Program-made: the position numbers and the translations under genes
Source: a bacterium
GTDB lineage: Bacteria > CLD3 > SB21
DNA length: 64,000 bases
Reading direction: 5' to 3'
Assembly: GCA_013360215.1 (NCBI GenBank)
Contig: JABWCP010000010.1
Location: 34,731-98,730, forward strand
In this document: piece after piece, positions 56,221 to 63,852 of the stretch
How positions within the stretch are numbered: position 1 is the first letter of the stretch
Layout of the letters: each line of letters starts with the position of its first letter
Notes under the pieces: generated by a model
The model's database searches: none
Seen by the model: the letters and a program-made list of their open reading frames with translations, nothing else
What the model was told of the DNA's origin: nothing

Positions 56221-56350
56221 GGCTAACGGTCGAGTGTATGTGCCGTAAGGGATTGCGGAGTAGTTCCCTGTCCACCGACACGAAAGTTTGAGCGGGCTAC
56301 AATGCTTAAATACCCACTGAAACCCTTATGGCATATACACTTTGTTGTGC
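56221..56350 (-). other. attC-like site H (different arm sequence)
   Basis: Cores are GGCTAAC (56221-56227) and GTTGTGC (56344-56350). The arm AGTGTATGTGCCGTAAGGG (about 56233-56251) pairs with CCCTTATGGCATATACACT (about 56323-56341) with only about two mismatches. Length is 130 bp. Arms differ in sequence from all other sites. Confidence 0.75.
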
Positions 56351-56634
56351 GTTCGGCTTTTATTTATTTCATTTTCTTATTGTAAATTTAAGCAAAGTTA
56401 CTAATTTTGCATTCAATTATTTAGGTTTTTTTCATTATGTATTACAGCAGACCTTGGACGACTATCTAAGTGATAGACAGTCCCAAATAAATTTTCCATA
56501 ATCTTTTTGGCAAGACAAACAGCCTATGTTTTGGTGTGTCGTCATTTTTAATGAAGGCATTTCTTTGTCATAGTTGCTCTGTCAGGTAATACTGTCTTTC
56601 ACATCGCTACGATTTGAATTCAAGTATTCACCCT
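56351..56634. other. AT-rich leader of the erm/IS30 cassette
   Basis: About 284 bp between attC-like site H and the IS30 left end hold the promoter above and no open frame of note. It probably was the upstream region of erm before the IS inserted. Confidence 0.45.
56379..56409 (+). promoter_or_regulatory. Bacteroidota-type promoter reading toward IS30 and erm
   Basis: ATTG (56379-56382) and TAATTTTG (56402-56409) are 19 bp apart, matching the -33 TTTG / -7 TAnnTTTG promoter of Bacteroidota sigma factors. It points to the right, toward the erm gene, with the IS30 insertion now between them. Probably the original promoter of the cassette gene. Confidence 0.45.
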
Positions 56635-57778
56635 TGAGTTCAACTTGTAAATGCAACTTTTAATTTATGATTGTTGCATAGGAATAGATACAATATTTTT
56701 TCAGAGAGGAAAGAGAGAGTTACTCTCCTTCGCTCTGCTGAATGGATAAATATTACTATCTTCGCCTGTGTCCGTCCAAAGATTTAGTTGTAGATATGAA
56801 ACATTTAACCGTAGAACAAAGATATACCATTTTTGCGATGTTGCAAATAGGTTATACACAAATAGAGATAGCAAAGACTATCGAAGTAGATAAAAGTACT
56901 GTAAGCCGAGAGTTAAGGCGTAATTGTGATATGCGTAGTGGTAAGTATATTATGGATTTAGCACAGCGCAAAGCAGATAAACGCAAGGCAGATAAGAGAC
57001 GTAAAGAGCTATTTACCTTACAGATGCAGCGTAGGGTTAAGAAGCTCTTAAAAAGAGGTTTTAGCCCTGAACAGATTGCAGGTAGGAGCAAGAATGAGGA
57101 TAAGCCAATGGTCTCTCACGAAACTATTTATCGCTGGATATGGGAGGAGAAGCGAAAAGGTGGCACGTTACACAAGTATCTAAGGCGGCAGGGACGTAAG
57201 TATGCTAAACGTGGCTCAAAGAACGCAGGACGTGGATTTATCCCTAACAGAGTAGATATTGATGAGCGTCCAAATGTGGTTGATAACAAAGAGAGATTTG
57301 GAGATTTAGAGATAGATACAATAATAGGTAAGAATCACAAGGGTGCAATTCTTACCATTAATGATAGACTAACAGGTAGGGTTTGGATACGAAAACTACA
57401 AGGGAAAGAAGCCATCCCAGTAGCTAAAGTAACCGCTTGGGCTCTACGAAAAGTAAAGAACTTAATTTATACTATTACGGCTGATAATGGAAAAGAATTT
57501 GCAAAACACGAGGAAATAGCACAAAAGTTAGAACTAGATTTCTACTTTTGTAAGCCATATCATTCTTGGGAGAGAGGTGCTAATGAGAATACTAACGGAC
57601 TAATTAGGCAATACATTCCAAAGGGTACGGACTTTAGTGAGATAACCAATAAGCAGATTAAAAGGATAGAAAATATCCTCAATAATCGACCTCGTAAAAG
57701 ACTTGGATACCTCACACCAAATGAAAAATTTAAACAAATTATTAACCAGAATTCAGTTGCATTTGCAAGTTGAATTCA
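56635..57778 (+). mobile_element. IS30-family insertion sequence
   Basis: Left end TGAGTTCAACTTGTAAATGC (56635-56654) and the complement of the right end (TGAATTCAACTTGCAAATGC, about 57755-57778) are inverted repeats with few mismatches. They enclose one transposase gene whose stop lies in the right repeat. CACC flanks both sides and may be the target duplication. The element is about 1.14 kb, normal for IS30. Confidence 0.85.
56796..57773 (+). CDS. IS30-family transposase
   Basis: The product starts MKHLTVEQRYTIFAMLQIGY with the helix-turn-helix of IS30 (AKTIEVDKSTVSRELRRN), followed by SHETIYRWIWEEK and an intact DDE catalytic core: DLEIDTIIGKNHKGA, TADNGKEFAKHE and YHSWERGANENTNGLIRQY. 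The ATG at 56796 is preferred over the upstream one at 56742, which adds 18 unlikely residues. About 325 residues, apparently intact. Confidence 0.92.
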   Translation: MKHLTVEQRYTIFAMLQIGYTQIEIAKTIEVDKSTVSRELRRNCDMRSGKYIMDLAQRKADKRKADKRRKELFTLQMQRRVKKLLKRGFSPEQIAGRSKNEDKPMVSHETIYRWIWEEKRKGGTLHKYLRRQGRKYAKRGSKNAGRGFIPNRVDIDERPNVVDNKERFGDLEIDTIIGKNHKGAILTINDRLTGRVWIRKLQGKEAIPVAKVTAWALRKVKNLIYTITADNGKEFAKHEEIAQKLELDFYFCKPYHSWERGANENTNGLIRQYIPKGTDFSEITNKQIKRIENILNNRPRKRLGYLTPNEKFKQIINQNSVAFAS

Positions 57779-57797
57779 GCACCTGTAAGAAGTCATA

Positions 57798-58598
57798 ATG
57801 AATAAAAATAAATTGCCTGTAAGATTTACAGGTCAGCACTTTACAATTGACAAAGTGCTAATTGAAGATGCAATAAAACAATCAAGAATTAATCAAAACG
57901 ATACGGTCTTAGATATTGGTGCAGGAAAAGGATTTCTAACTGTACATCTACTACAAAAGGCAAAATTAGTCATTGCGATTGAGAATGATTTTGAGTTAAT
58001 AACGCATCTAAAACACAAATTTAAACAAACTCAAAACATTCAAGTTTTTGGATGTGATTTCAGAAATTATAAAATTCCTGATTTTTCGTTTAAGGTTGTT
58101 TCTAACATACCATTTGGTATAACATCAGAAATTTTAAAAATATTGATGTTTGAAAATATGGAAAGTTTTCAGGGCGGTTCAATTTTCCTGCAATTAGAAC
58201 CTGCTAAAAAGTTATTTGTAGACAAAATCTTTAATCCTTACACTATCCTATATCATACATTTTATAGTTTGAAGATAGTTTACGAAATAAATCCTAATAG
58301 TTTTATACCTCCTCCAACTGTTAAGTCTGCTTTTCTTAAAATTGAACGAAAACCTTTACATATTGATTTTAATCAGAAAGTCAAATATTTAAATTTTCTA
58401 TCCTTTCTGTTACAAAAACCTAATTTACCTGTCAGAACGGCTTTAAAATTAATATTCAGAAAAAGTCAGGTTAATGAGATTTCCGAAAAATTTGGAATTA
58501 ATTTGAACTTAAAAATCGTGAATCTATCTCCAAGTCAATGGGAAGATTGTTTTATTGAAATGCTGAAAGTTGTCCCTGAAAAGTTCCACCCTTCATAA
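57798..58598 (+). CDS. erm: Erm(F)-like 23S rRNA adenine-N6 methyltransferase
   Basis: Erm enzymes dimethylate A2058 of 23S rRNA and give resistance to macrolides, lincosamides and streptogramin B. The 266-residue product has NDTVLDIGAGKGFLT (SAM motif I, about 35-49), VFGCDFRNYKIPDF and VSNIPFGITSEILK (motif IV), and ends FIEMLKVVPEKFHPS. The start (KLPVRFTGQHFTIDKVLI), end and length are those of Erm(F), the Bacteroidota class, though not identical to it as I remember it. It is oriented opposite to the other cassettes and starts 20 bp after the IS30 right end. Frame and motifs are intact. Confidence 0.93.
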   Translation: MNKNKLPVRFTGQHFTIDKVLIEDAIKQSRINQNDTVLDIGAGKGFLTVHLLQKAKLVIAIENDFELITHLKHKFKQTQNIQVFGCDFRNYKIPDFSFKVVSNIPFGITSEILKILMFENMESFQGGSIFLQLEPAKKLFVDKIFNPYTILYHTFYSLKIVYEINPNSFIPPPTVKSAFLKIERKPLHIDFNQKVKYLNFLSFLLQKPNLPVRTALKLIFRKSQVNEISEKFGINLNLKIVNLSPSQWEDCFIEMLKVVPEKFHPS

Positions 58599-58657
58599 TC
58601 ACTTCTTTTATATTAAGGTGGTATTTCCATTATCGGGGTCTTGTCTTTTAAGCTGAC

Positions 58658-58664
58658 GCACAAC
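58658..58664 (-). other. Single attC-type core at the recombinase end (attI-like junction)
   Basis: GCACAAC lies 90 bp after the recombinase stop and reads GTTGTGC on the minus strand, the same core as in sites A, F and H. No second core or pairing arm follows to the right, so it looks like the primary insertion point (attI-like) where the newest cassette joins the platform. Confidence 0.55.
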
Positions 58665-58754
58665 GTGTTTATATCGCAACCTTTAGTTTATCAATCTAAC
58701 CAAAATATGGGGATTGGTACACCTTTGGTATGCTTATCGGTTCATAATATTTTT

Positions 58755-59894
58755 TTATAGATCATCGAAAGGGCTTTTAATCTGTTGTAAATTTTTCGTG
58801 CTGACATGGGTATATATTTCTGTAGTTCGGCTGCTGCTATGTCCCAATATTTCTTGAATATACCTCAAATCGGTTCCGTTTTCCAATAAATGTGTCGCAT
58901 AACTATGTCTCAGCCAATGCAGACTCACCGGTTTTCTGATTCCTGCGCTTTCCACGCTCATTTTTAAAACCTTTCCAAGGCTTTGTTCGCTATATTGTTC
59001 TTCTTTATTTTGCCCTTCAAACAGCCATTTTTTTGGCTTGTACGAAAGATAATATTCTCTCAGAAGTTGTAATATTTTCAAACCTAATGGGACGACCCGG
59101 TCTTTTTTCCCTTTAGACTGTTTTATGATGACCAAACCTCTCTTCGAATCAATATCTGTAATTTTTAAATTTAGTAATTCGCTTCTTCGTAAACCGCAAC
59201 TGTATATCAAGCTCAACATCGCTTTATGCTTGATATTTTTAGGTGCATCTAAAATGGCTTTAACCTCTTGCTTACTTAGTACATTGGGTAATAACTTTTC
59301 ACGTCTTGGCCTATGGACGCTTTTCAAATCCAAAACGGTGTTTTCAATTTTGCTGAAAAATAATTTTACGGCGTTGACAACCTGATTTTGAAATGCCGCC
59401 GAATAATGTCCCTTTGCAATATACTCGACATTAAACTTAATAATGTGATCATTGGTGATTTTATCAGGAGGTACACTATGATGAAATCGTAAAAATGTTC
59501 GTAAAGCATCGGTGTAGGTTTTGATCGTGTTTTCACCGTATCGTCTTGATTGCAACCACTCCCCAAATTGCTCAAGCTTTCTTAGAACTTCCTCATTCAA
59601 CTGTTTCGGTAAAATCATCTTAGCGTGGGCATCTTTTCGCGCCGGTTTATTTTCCGTTTTTTGGGATTTCAATGCACTGTAATCAATCCACGCTTTACCC
59701 CTAAAAAGCAAAAAAATGCGATTAACATTTTCTTTGGTATTAGGCATTTGCCATGCCTTATCGGCAGAGTCCCATCGGATGTCCGGAAGTTGTTTTACAA
59801 GAGCTATCAGTCCCTCATCAAAACCAAATCTGATCAAAACACGATTTTCCTTGTTGCGGATAGTCGCATCTAAACGAATTACTTTATCGTGCAT
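58755..59894 (-). CDS. XerC/D-like tyrosine recombinase beside the cassette array
   Basis: A 379-residue tyrosine recombinase. The catalytic set is complete: Arg236 (GLRRSELL), Lys near 261 (SKGKKDRVV), His326-x-x-Arg329 (HWLRHSYATH), His352 (LGHSSSRTT) and Tyr361 (EIYTHVS). The SAM-like N-terminal DNA-binding domain (about 105-190) is preceded by a roughly 95-residue extra domain (VLIRFGFDEGLIALVKQLPD, KAWQMPN). The additional segment that integron integrases carry between the lysine region and the HxxR box is missing: here the two are joined by a short LSYKPKKWLFEGQNKEEQYS linker. The C-terminal IKSPFDDL resembles the RSPLDAL of IntI. It reads toward the cassettes. It is the obvious candidate enzyme for moving them. 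Confidence 0.9.
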   Translation of the reverse strand: MHDKVIRLDATIRNKENRVLIRFGFDEGLIALVKQLPDIRWDSADKAWQMPNTKENVNRIFLLFRGKAWIDYSALKSQKTENKPARKDAHAKMILPKQLNEEVLRKLEQFGEWLQSRRYGENTIKTYTDALRTFLRFHHSVPPDKITNDHIIKFNVEYIAKGHYSAAFQNQVVNAVKLFFSKIENTVLDLKSVHRPRREKLLPNVLSKQEVKAILDAPKNIKHKAMLSLIYSCGLRRSELLNLKITDIDSKRGLVIIKQSKGKKDRVVPLGLKILQLLREYYLSYKPKKWLFEGQNKEEQYSEQSLGKVLKMSVESAGIRKPVSLHWLRHSYATHLLENGTDLRYIQEILGHSSSRTTEIYTHVSTKNLQQIKSPFDDL

Positions 59895-60178
59895 ATTGCT
59901 ACGCCTAACATCAAAAATATAAGTTAACTAAAGAACCCTTCGAGACGTGGCATACCAGACGGGATAGATGCGTAAGTATATATGTACCCGTTTCATTTGT
60001 CAATGACTATTTGTAGAAACGCGATCGAGAAAAAAGCTTTTCAAACATCATTTTGATACAGCCGAACCGTACCGATTTTCAAAAGAGAAACGAACCCGCG
60101 CTTTATTGCAGCCGCGTGTCATGTTTGATACCCTTCAGAAGATAACATACCCTTCAGATCAGTCAACGCGCATTGGGG

Positions 60179-60631
60179 CTATCCGACGGATGAAGATTTT
60201 CCCATAATCCGCGGATACAATAACCCATTGGCCACGGCGACGATACCAAACGTAATCACACTGTCTAACATAGTATAGACGTAAAACATTTTAGTATGCG
60301 CGTAGTGATTCATATAGATCGCACTGACGCTTACAAATAACAACCACGGCAGAAAAAATATCTTAACGCTTTTGATGATCCATTTGCCGCCGACGACCGG
60401 GGCCATGCGATGAAAAATAAAAACACTTACCGTCCAGAGGATAAAATTATACACATACGATGTGATCCAGTCTCCGGTAGTAAAACTCACATTAAACACA
60501 CCCGGCGCGGACTCCATCGCACCAAAAAGTCCCGGAAAAACGAGCATCATCTCCATAGGAAACGCGGCGATATACCGGACGACATTGAGCAGCAGTACAA
60601 GTAAAAGAAATCGGACGATTGTATGATTCAT
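60179..60631 (-). CDS. Small polytopic membrane protein
   Basis: A 150-residue protein with four hydrophobic segments (about 5-25, 50-70, 85-105, 118-138), no recognised family. AGGAG lies about six bases before the ATG. It follows the histidine kinase gene by 36 bp and is likely in the same operon. Function unknown. Confidence 0.7.
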   Translation of the reverse strand: MNHTIVRFLLLVLLLNVVRYIAAFPMEMMLVFPGLFGAMESAPGVFNVSFTTGDWITSYVYNFILWTVSVFIFHRMAPVVGGKWIIKSVKIFFLPWLLFVSVSAIYMNHYAHTKMFYVYTMLDSVITFGIVAVANGLLYPRIMGKSSSVG

Positions 60632-60667
60632 ACCTATCTCCTCAAATAAAATTAATGGCAGGGACGA

Positions 60668-62035
60668 TCAAAAACGTAATGTAAAAACGGTTTTCACATG
60701 CGGCTTGGACTGGACGGTGATGGAGCCGCGATGCAGACGCATAATCTGACGCGAAAGACTGAGTCCTATGCCGCTGCCGTCGGGTTTGGTCGTAAAAAAC
60801 GGAATAAAAATTTTATTGAGCGCTTCTTCGATAATACCGTACCCATTATCGGTGACGTGAATGCACACGCGCCCGTTTTCGTCCATATCCGCGCGAAGCC
60901 AGATTTCCGGACGCGATTGGCCTTCGACGGCATGCATCGCATTGACCAGCAGATTGATGAGTACCTGCTCGATCAGGATGCTGTCGGCGGTGATTTCGAG
61001 CGATTGGGGGTCTATGGATTTACTGAAAAGAATTTTTTTCTCCGCCATACGCGGGCGCATCAGATGTTCGATCCGGGCAAAAAGTTCCTCCACCGTCACT
61101 AAGCGAAACGTAGGTTTAGGAATTTTGGTCAGATTGCGATACGCATCCACAAAATGGATCAGTCCCTGGCTGCGGTTTTGGATCGTCGTCAAAGCGCCGT
61201 GAATATCCGAAAGCGTGTCGGAGTCCGGCTTGTTTTGGTTTTCATTTTCATAAGTTTTGGTTATGAGATCATTGACGGTGGATGCGAGCGAAGAAATCGG
61301 CGTTACCGAATTCATAATCTCATGCGTCAGTACGCGAATCAGATTCTGCCACGCTTCCATTTCTTTTTCTTCCAATTCCGTCTGGATATTTTGGAGGGAA
61401 ACAAGGCGATAGAGCTGCTCGCGCAGTCGAAACTCCGTGGCTTGCACCATCAGCTGCATAAATTCGCTCCGCATTTCCACTTTGATGATGGCTTTATCCC
61501 CTGTTTTCAGGTTGATAAACGCATCGGCCAGCGACGGGCTCAATGTTTTGATACTGTGGATATTTTTCAGATCCACGGTCGGAAGCCATTGCCCTGTCCT
61601 GAGAAGCCGGCGCGCCGCCGTATTCATCAGCTCGACCGTACCGTCGGAGGTAAACGCGATCAAACCCACACCGATATGCTGGACGACCGTTTGCAGATAG
61701 CGGAAATGTTCTTCTTTTTCGGCGCGTGTCTTGCGAAAATTGGTAATAATTTCGTTAAACGCGGATTTCAGTTCATCAAACGACGAACCGAGACCGGCGC
61801 CGGCAAACGTCTGCGTAAAATCCTCATGACGAACGGCTTCCAGAAATCGCCGGAGGTCGCGATTGGTTTTTTCGACATACACGATCATACTGCCGATCTG
61901 GTACACCACGATCACGGCGAGCAGCGCCATAGTGACATACAGCTCCGTCGCCCGCATGACATAAATCCACACATTGATCGTCGCTGTCAATAACAGGATA
62001 CGCACGATCACCATGAGTCGAAATTTAGATACCAT
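60668..62035 (-). CDS. NtrY-like sensor histidine kinase
   Basis: The 455-residue protein has two N-terminal membrane segments (about 7-25 and 30-53), a HAMP-like linker, a PAS-type domain (about 110-220) and a kinase core: phospho-acceptor His238 in VLTHEIMNSVTPISSL, the N box INLLVNAMHAVEG, G1 DNGYGI and F/G2 IFIPFFTTKPDGSGIGLS. This layout is typical of NtrY-like kinases partnered with NtrC-type regulators. It overlaps the regulator gene by 11 bp. The signal is unknown. Confidence 0.92.
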   Translation of the reverse strand: MVSKFRLMVIVRILLLTATINVWIYVMRATELYVTMALLAVIVVYQIGSMIVYVEKTNRDLRRFLEAVRHEDFTQTFAGAGLGSSFDELKSAFNEIITNFRKTRAEKEEHFRYLQTVVQHIGVGLIAFTSDGTVELMNTAARRLLRTGQWLPTVDLKNIHSIKTLSPSLADAFINLKTGDKAIIKVEMRSEFMQLMVQATEFRLREQLYRLVSLQNIQTELEEKEMEAWQNLIRVLTHEIMNSVTPISSLASTVNDLITKTYENENQNKPDSDTLSDIHGALTTIQNRSQGLIHFVDAYRNLTKIPKPTFRLVTVEELFARIEHLMRPRMAEKKILFSKSIDPQSLEITADSILIEQVLINLLVNAMHAVEGQSRPEIWLRADMDENGRVCIHVTDNGYGIIEEALNKIFIPFFTTKPDGSGIGLSLSRQIMRLHRGSITVQSKPHVKTVFTLRF

Positions 62036-63398
62036 GTTTCTCCAAACGGCGGTAAAGCGACGTGCGTGTAAGCCCCAGTTCTTTGGCGGCCTGGCTGATA
62101 TTGCCGTTGTGTTTTTCGATCACTTTGTGAATCAGCGCTTTTTCGATTTCTTCGAGATTATAATCATCGACTTGTAAGGGCTCCGTACGCGTGCGACCTA
62201 ACTCCAACGCAAAATCATCCGCGGTCATAAGCTGGGCATCGCATAAAATCACGGCACGCTCGATGGTGTGCTGCAGTTCGCGCACATTACCCGGCCACGG
62301 GTAATTTTCCAGTTTATGGATAGCCGACGGGCTTAGTGTGTGCGCGGGTTTCTGATATTTTTTTGCATAGAGTTTGACAAAATGATCCGTCAATAAATGA
62401 ATATCCGGCTTCCGTTCGCGCAGCGGCGGCAACTGGATTTCGATCGTATTGATGCGGTACAATAAATCCTGGCGAAAAGTTTTTTCCTCCGCCATTTGTT
62501 TGATCGGCATATTGGTTGCGCAGATCAGGCGCGCATTGACCGCGATCGGTTTGTTCGAGCCGAGGCGGGTGATTTCATTTTTTTGAATGGCCGTCAACAA
62601 TTTGGATTGCAAGGCCAACGAAAGATTTCCAATCTCATCCAAAAACAATGTGCCGCCGCCGGCCACTTCAAAACGGCCCACACGATCTTCTTTGGCATCG
62701 GTAAAAGCGCCTTTTACATGACCGAACAGTTCGCTTTCAAAAAGCGTTTCACTGATGGCGCCGAGATCGACGGTGATAAAAGGTTTGTCTTTGCGGTGGG
62801 AGCGATGATACAAGGCGCGTGCGACCAATTCTTTACCCGTCCCGTTTTCACCGAGGATCAGCACATTGGCATCGGTCGCGGCGACTTTTTCGATCGTGGC
62901 GAAAACTTTTTTCATCGCCTCACTTTGACCGATAAACTCCGCCATCGGCGACTCCATCGCCTGCACCAATTGTTTTTCGCGATCACGCAATTGATCGGCC
63001 TCACGCCGCGAAACGCGCAGTCGTACAGCCGCGGATAACGTCGCTAAGAGTTTTTCGTTTTGCCAGGGTTTGAGAACAAAATCCATCGCCCCCGCTTTGA
63101 TCGCCCGCACGGCCATATCGACATCCCCGTAGGCCGTGATCATGATCACGACGGCATCCGGTTTGATTTGCAAAATACGCTCAAGCCACTGAAAACCCTC
63201 GATTCCGCTGCTCACATCGCGGGTAAAATTCATATCCAAAAAAATCACATCCCACGCTTCTTCTTTGAGCAAGTGCGGGATGCGCTCCGGATTTTTTTCC
63301 GTACGAACGGTTTCCACGTGTTGCTTCAGAAAAAGACGCGCGGCCAAAAGCACGTCTTCGTCGTCATCTATGATCAGAATTTTGGAAGAAGCGAGCAT
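62025..63398 (-). CDS. Sigma-54 dependent response regulator, NtrC family
   Basis: A receiver domain (Asp55 in FLDMNFT; Lys110) is followed by the AAA+ ATPase with Walker A GENGTGKE (183-190), the sigma-54 contact loop GAFTDA (230-235) and GGGTLFLDEIG Walker B (247-257), and a Fis-type HTH (about 418-457, NGNISQAAKELGLTRTSLY). It activates sigma-54 promoters upon phosphorylation, presumably by the kinase encoded downstream. About 457 residues, complete. First gene of a three-gene operon. Confidence 0.95.
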   Translation of the reverse strand: MLASSKILIIDDDEDVLLAARLFLKQHVETVRTEKNPERIPHLLKEEAWDVIFLDMNFTRDVSSGIEGFQWLERILQIKPDAVVIMITAYGDVDMAVRAIKAGAMDFVLKPWQNEKLLATLSAAVRLRVSRREADQLRDREKQLVQAMESPMAEFIGQSEAMKKVFATIEKVAATDANVLILGENGTGKELVARALYHRSHRKDKPFITVDLGAISETLFESELFGHVKGAFTDAKEDRVGRFEVAGGGTLFLDEIGNLSLALQSKLLTAIQKNEITRLGSNKPIAVNARLICATNMPIKQMAEEKTFRQDLLYRINTIEIQLPPLRERKPDIHLLTDHFVKLYAKKYQKPAHTLSPSAIHKLENYPWPGNVRELQHTIERAVILCDAQLMTADDFALELGRTRTEPLQVDDYNLEEIEKALIHKVIEKHNGNISQAAKELGLTRTSLYRRLEKHGI

Positions 63399-63675
63399 AA
63401 CTGTAATTTTATTTTCAGGTTGATTATCGATGCATTTCTAACGATTTGTAAGGTGTTGGTCTAAAGAACCGTGGCCGCATTCACAAAATATTTATTACCA
63501 AAAAACCGTTTCGTTCGTTTTTACAGAAACACATTTACATACGCATGGCGCGCTGTTTTGTTTGTTTTTAATTTCCGTGAAATGTGCGAAAATTAATAGT
63601 TAATACGAATAACTACATTGGAACAACCGTTTTAAACCATCAAATCCATACTTAAAGATGCAACGTCCTGTTTTT

Positions 63676-63804
63676 AGTGGGTTCCCGCTTTCGCGGGAAC
63701 GACATGCTTTCACGGGAACGACACGCTTTCGCGGGAACGACATGCTTGCACGGGCGTGGCCGCGTGAAGTTATTCGTATTGCCTCACCCGCGTACGCGGG
63801 TGTC
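63676..63804 (+). repeat. Composite palindromic repeat, copy 1
   Basis: The unit starts with the hairpin TTCCCGCTTTCGCGGGAA, continues with three 19-bp tandem units (CGGGAACGACATGCTTTCA type), the linker GCGTGAAGTTATTCGTATTG and ends with the perfect palindrome CACCCGCGTACGCGGGTG (63784-63801). The same order recurs at 63853-64000. A short open frame across it is not a gene. Confidence 0.85.
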
Positions 63805-63852
63805 TATGTGACCACAGGTTTAGCATTGTGGTTAACGAATTTATTTCTTCAC

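Larger units (their letters stand above)
39751..58664. mobile_element. Integron-like cassette array (attC-like sites separating unrelated genes)
   Basis: Seven attC-like sites (about 39751, 41412, 42190, 43450, 50709, 55389 and 56221) and one single core (58658) divide this AT-rich stretch into seven segments. Almost every gene is read leftward, with the site just after its stop codon or overlapping it, as in integron cassettes. Segments range from about 0.8 kb (one gene) to 7.3 kb (a whole metal-efflux operon). Gene content and codon use point to Bacteroidota donors. A tyrosine recombinase sits immediately to the right. The sites were found by eye through inverted cores and pairing arms; no covariance model has been run. 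Confidence 0.72.

Noticed and set aside
58755-59894. Calling the recombinase a canonical integron integrase (IntI)
   Set aside because: The extra segment specific to IntI before the HxxR box is missing, so only XerC/D-like tyrosine recombinase can be supported.
61154-61993. Long plus-strand open frame opposite the histidine kinase (and similar frames at 1191-1811, 12143-12991 and 38016-38960)
   Set aside because: They are antisense shadows of well-supported genes, with His/Arg-rich composition and no recognisable domain or ribosome binding site.
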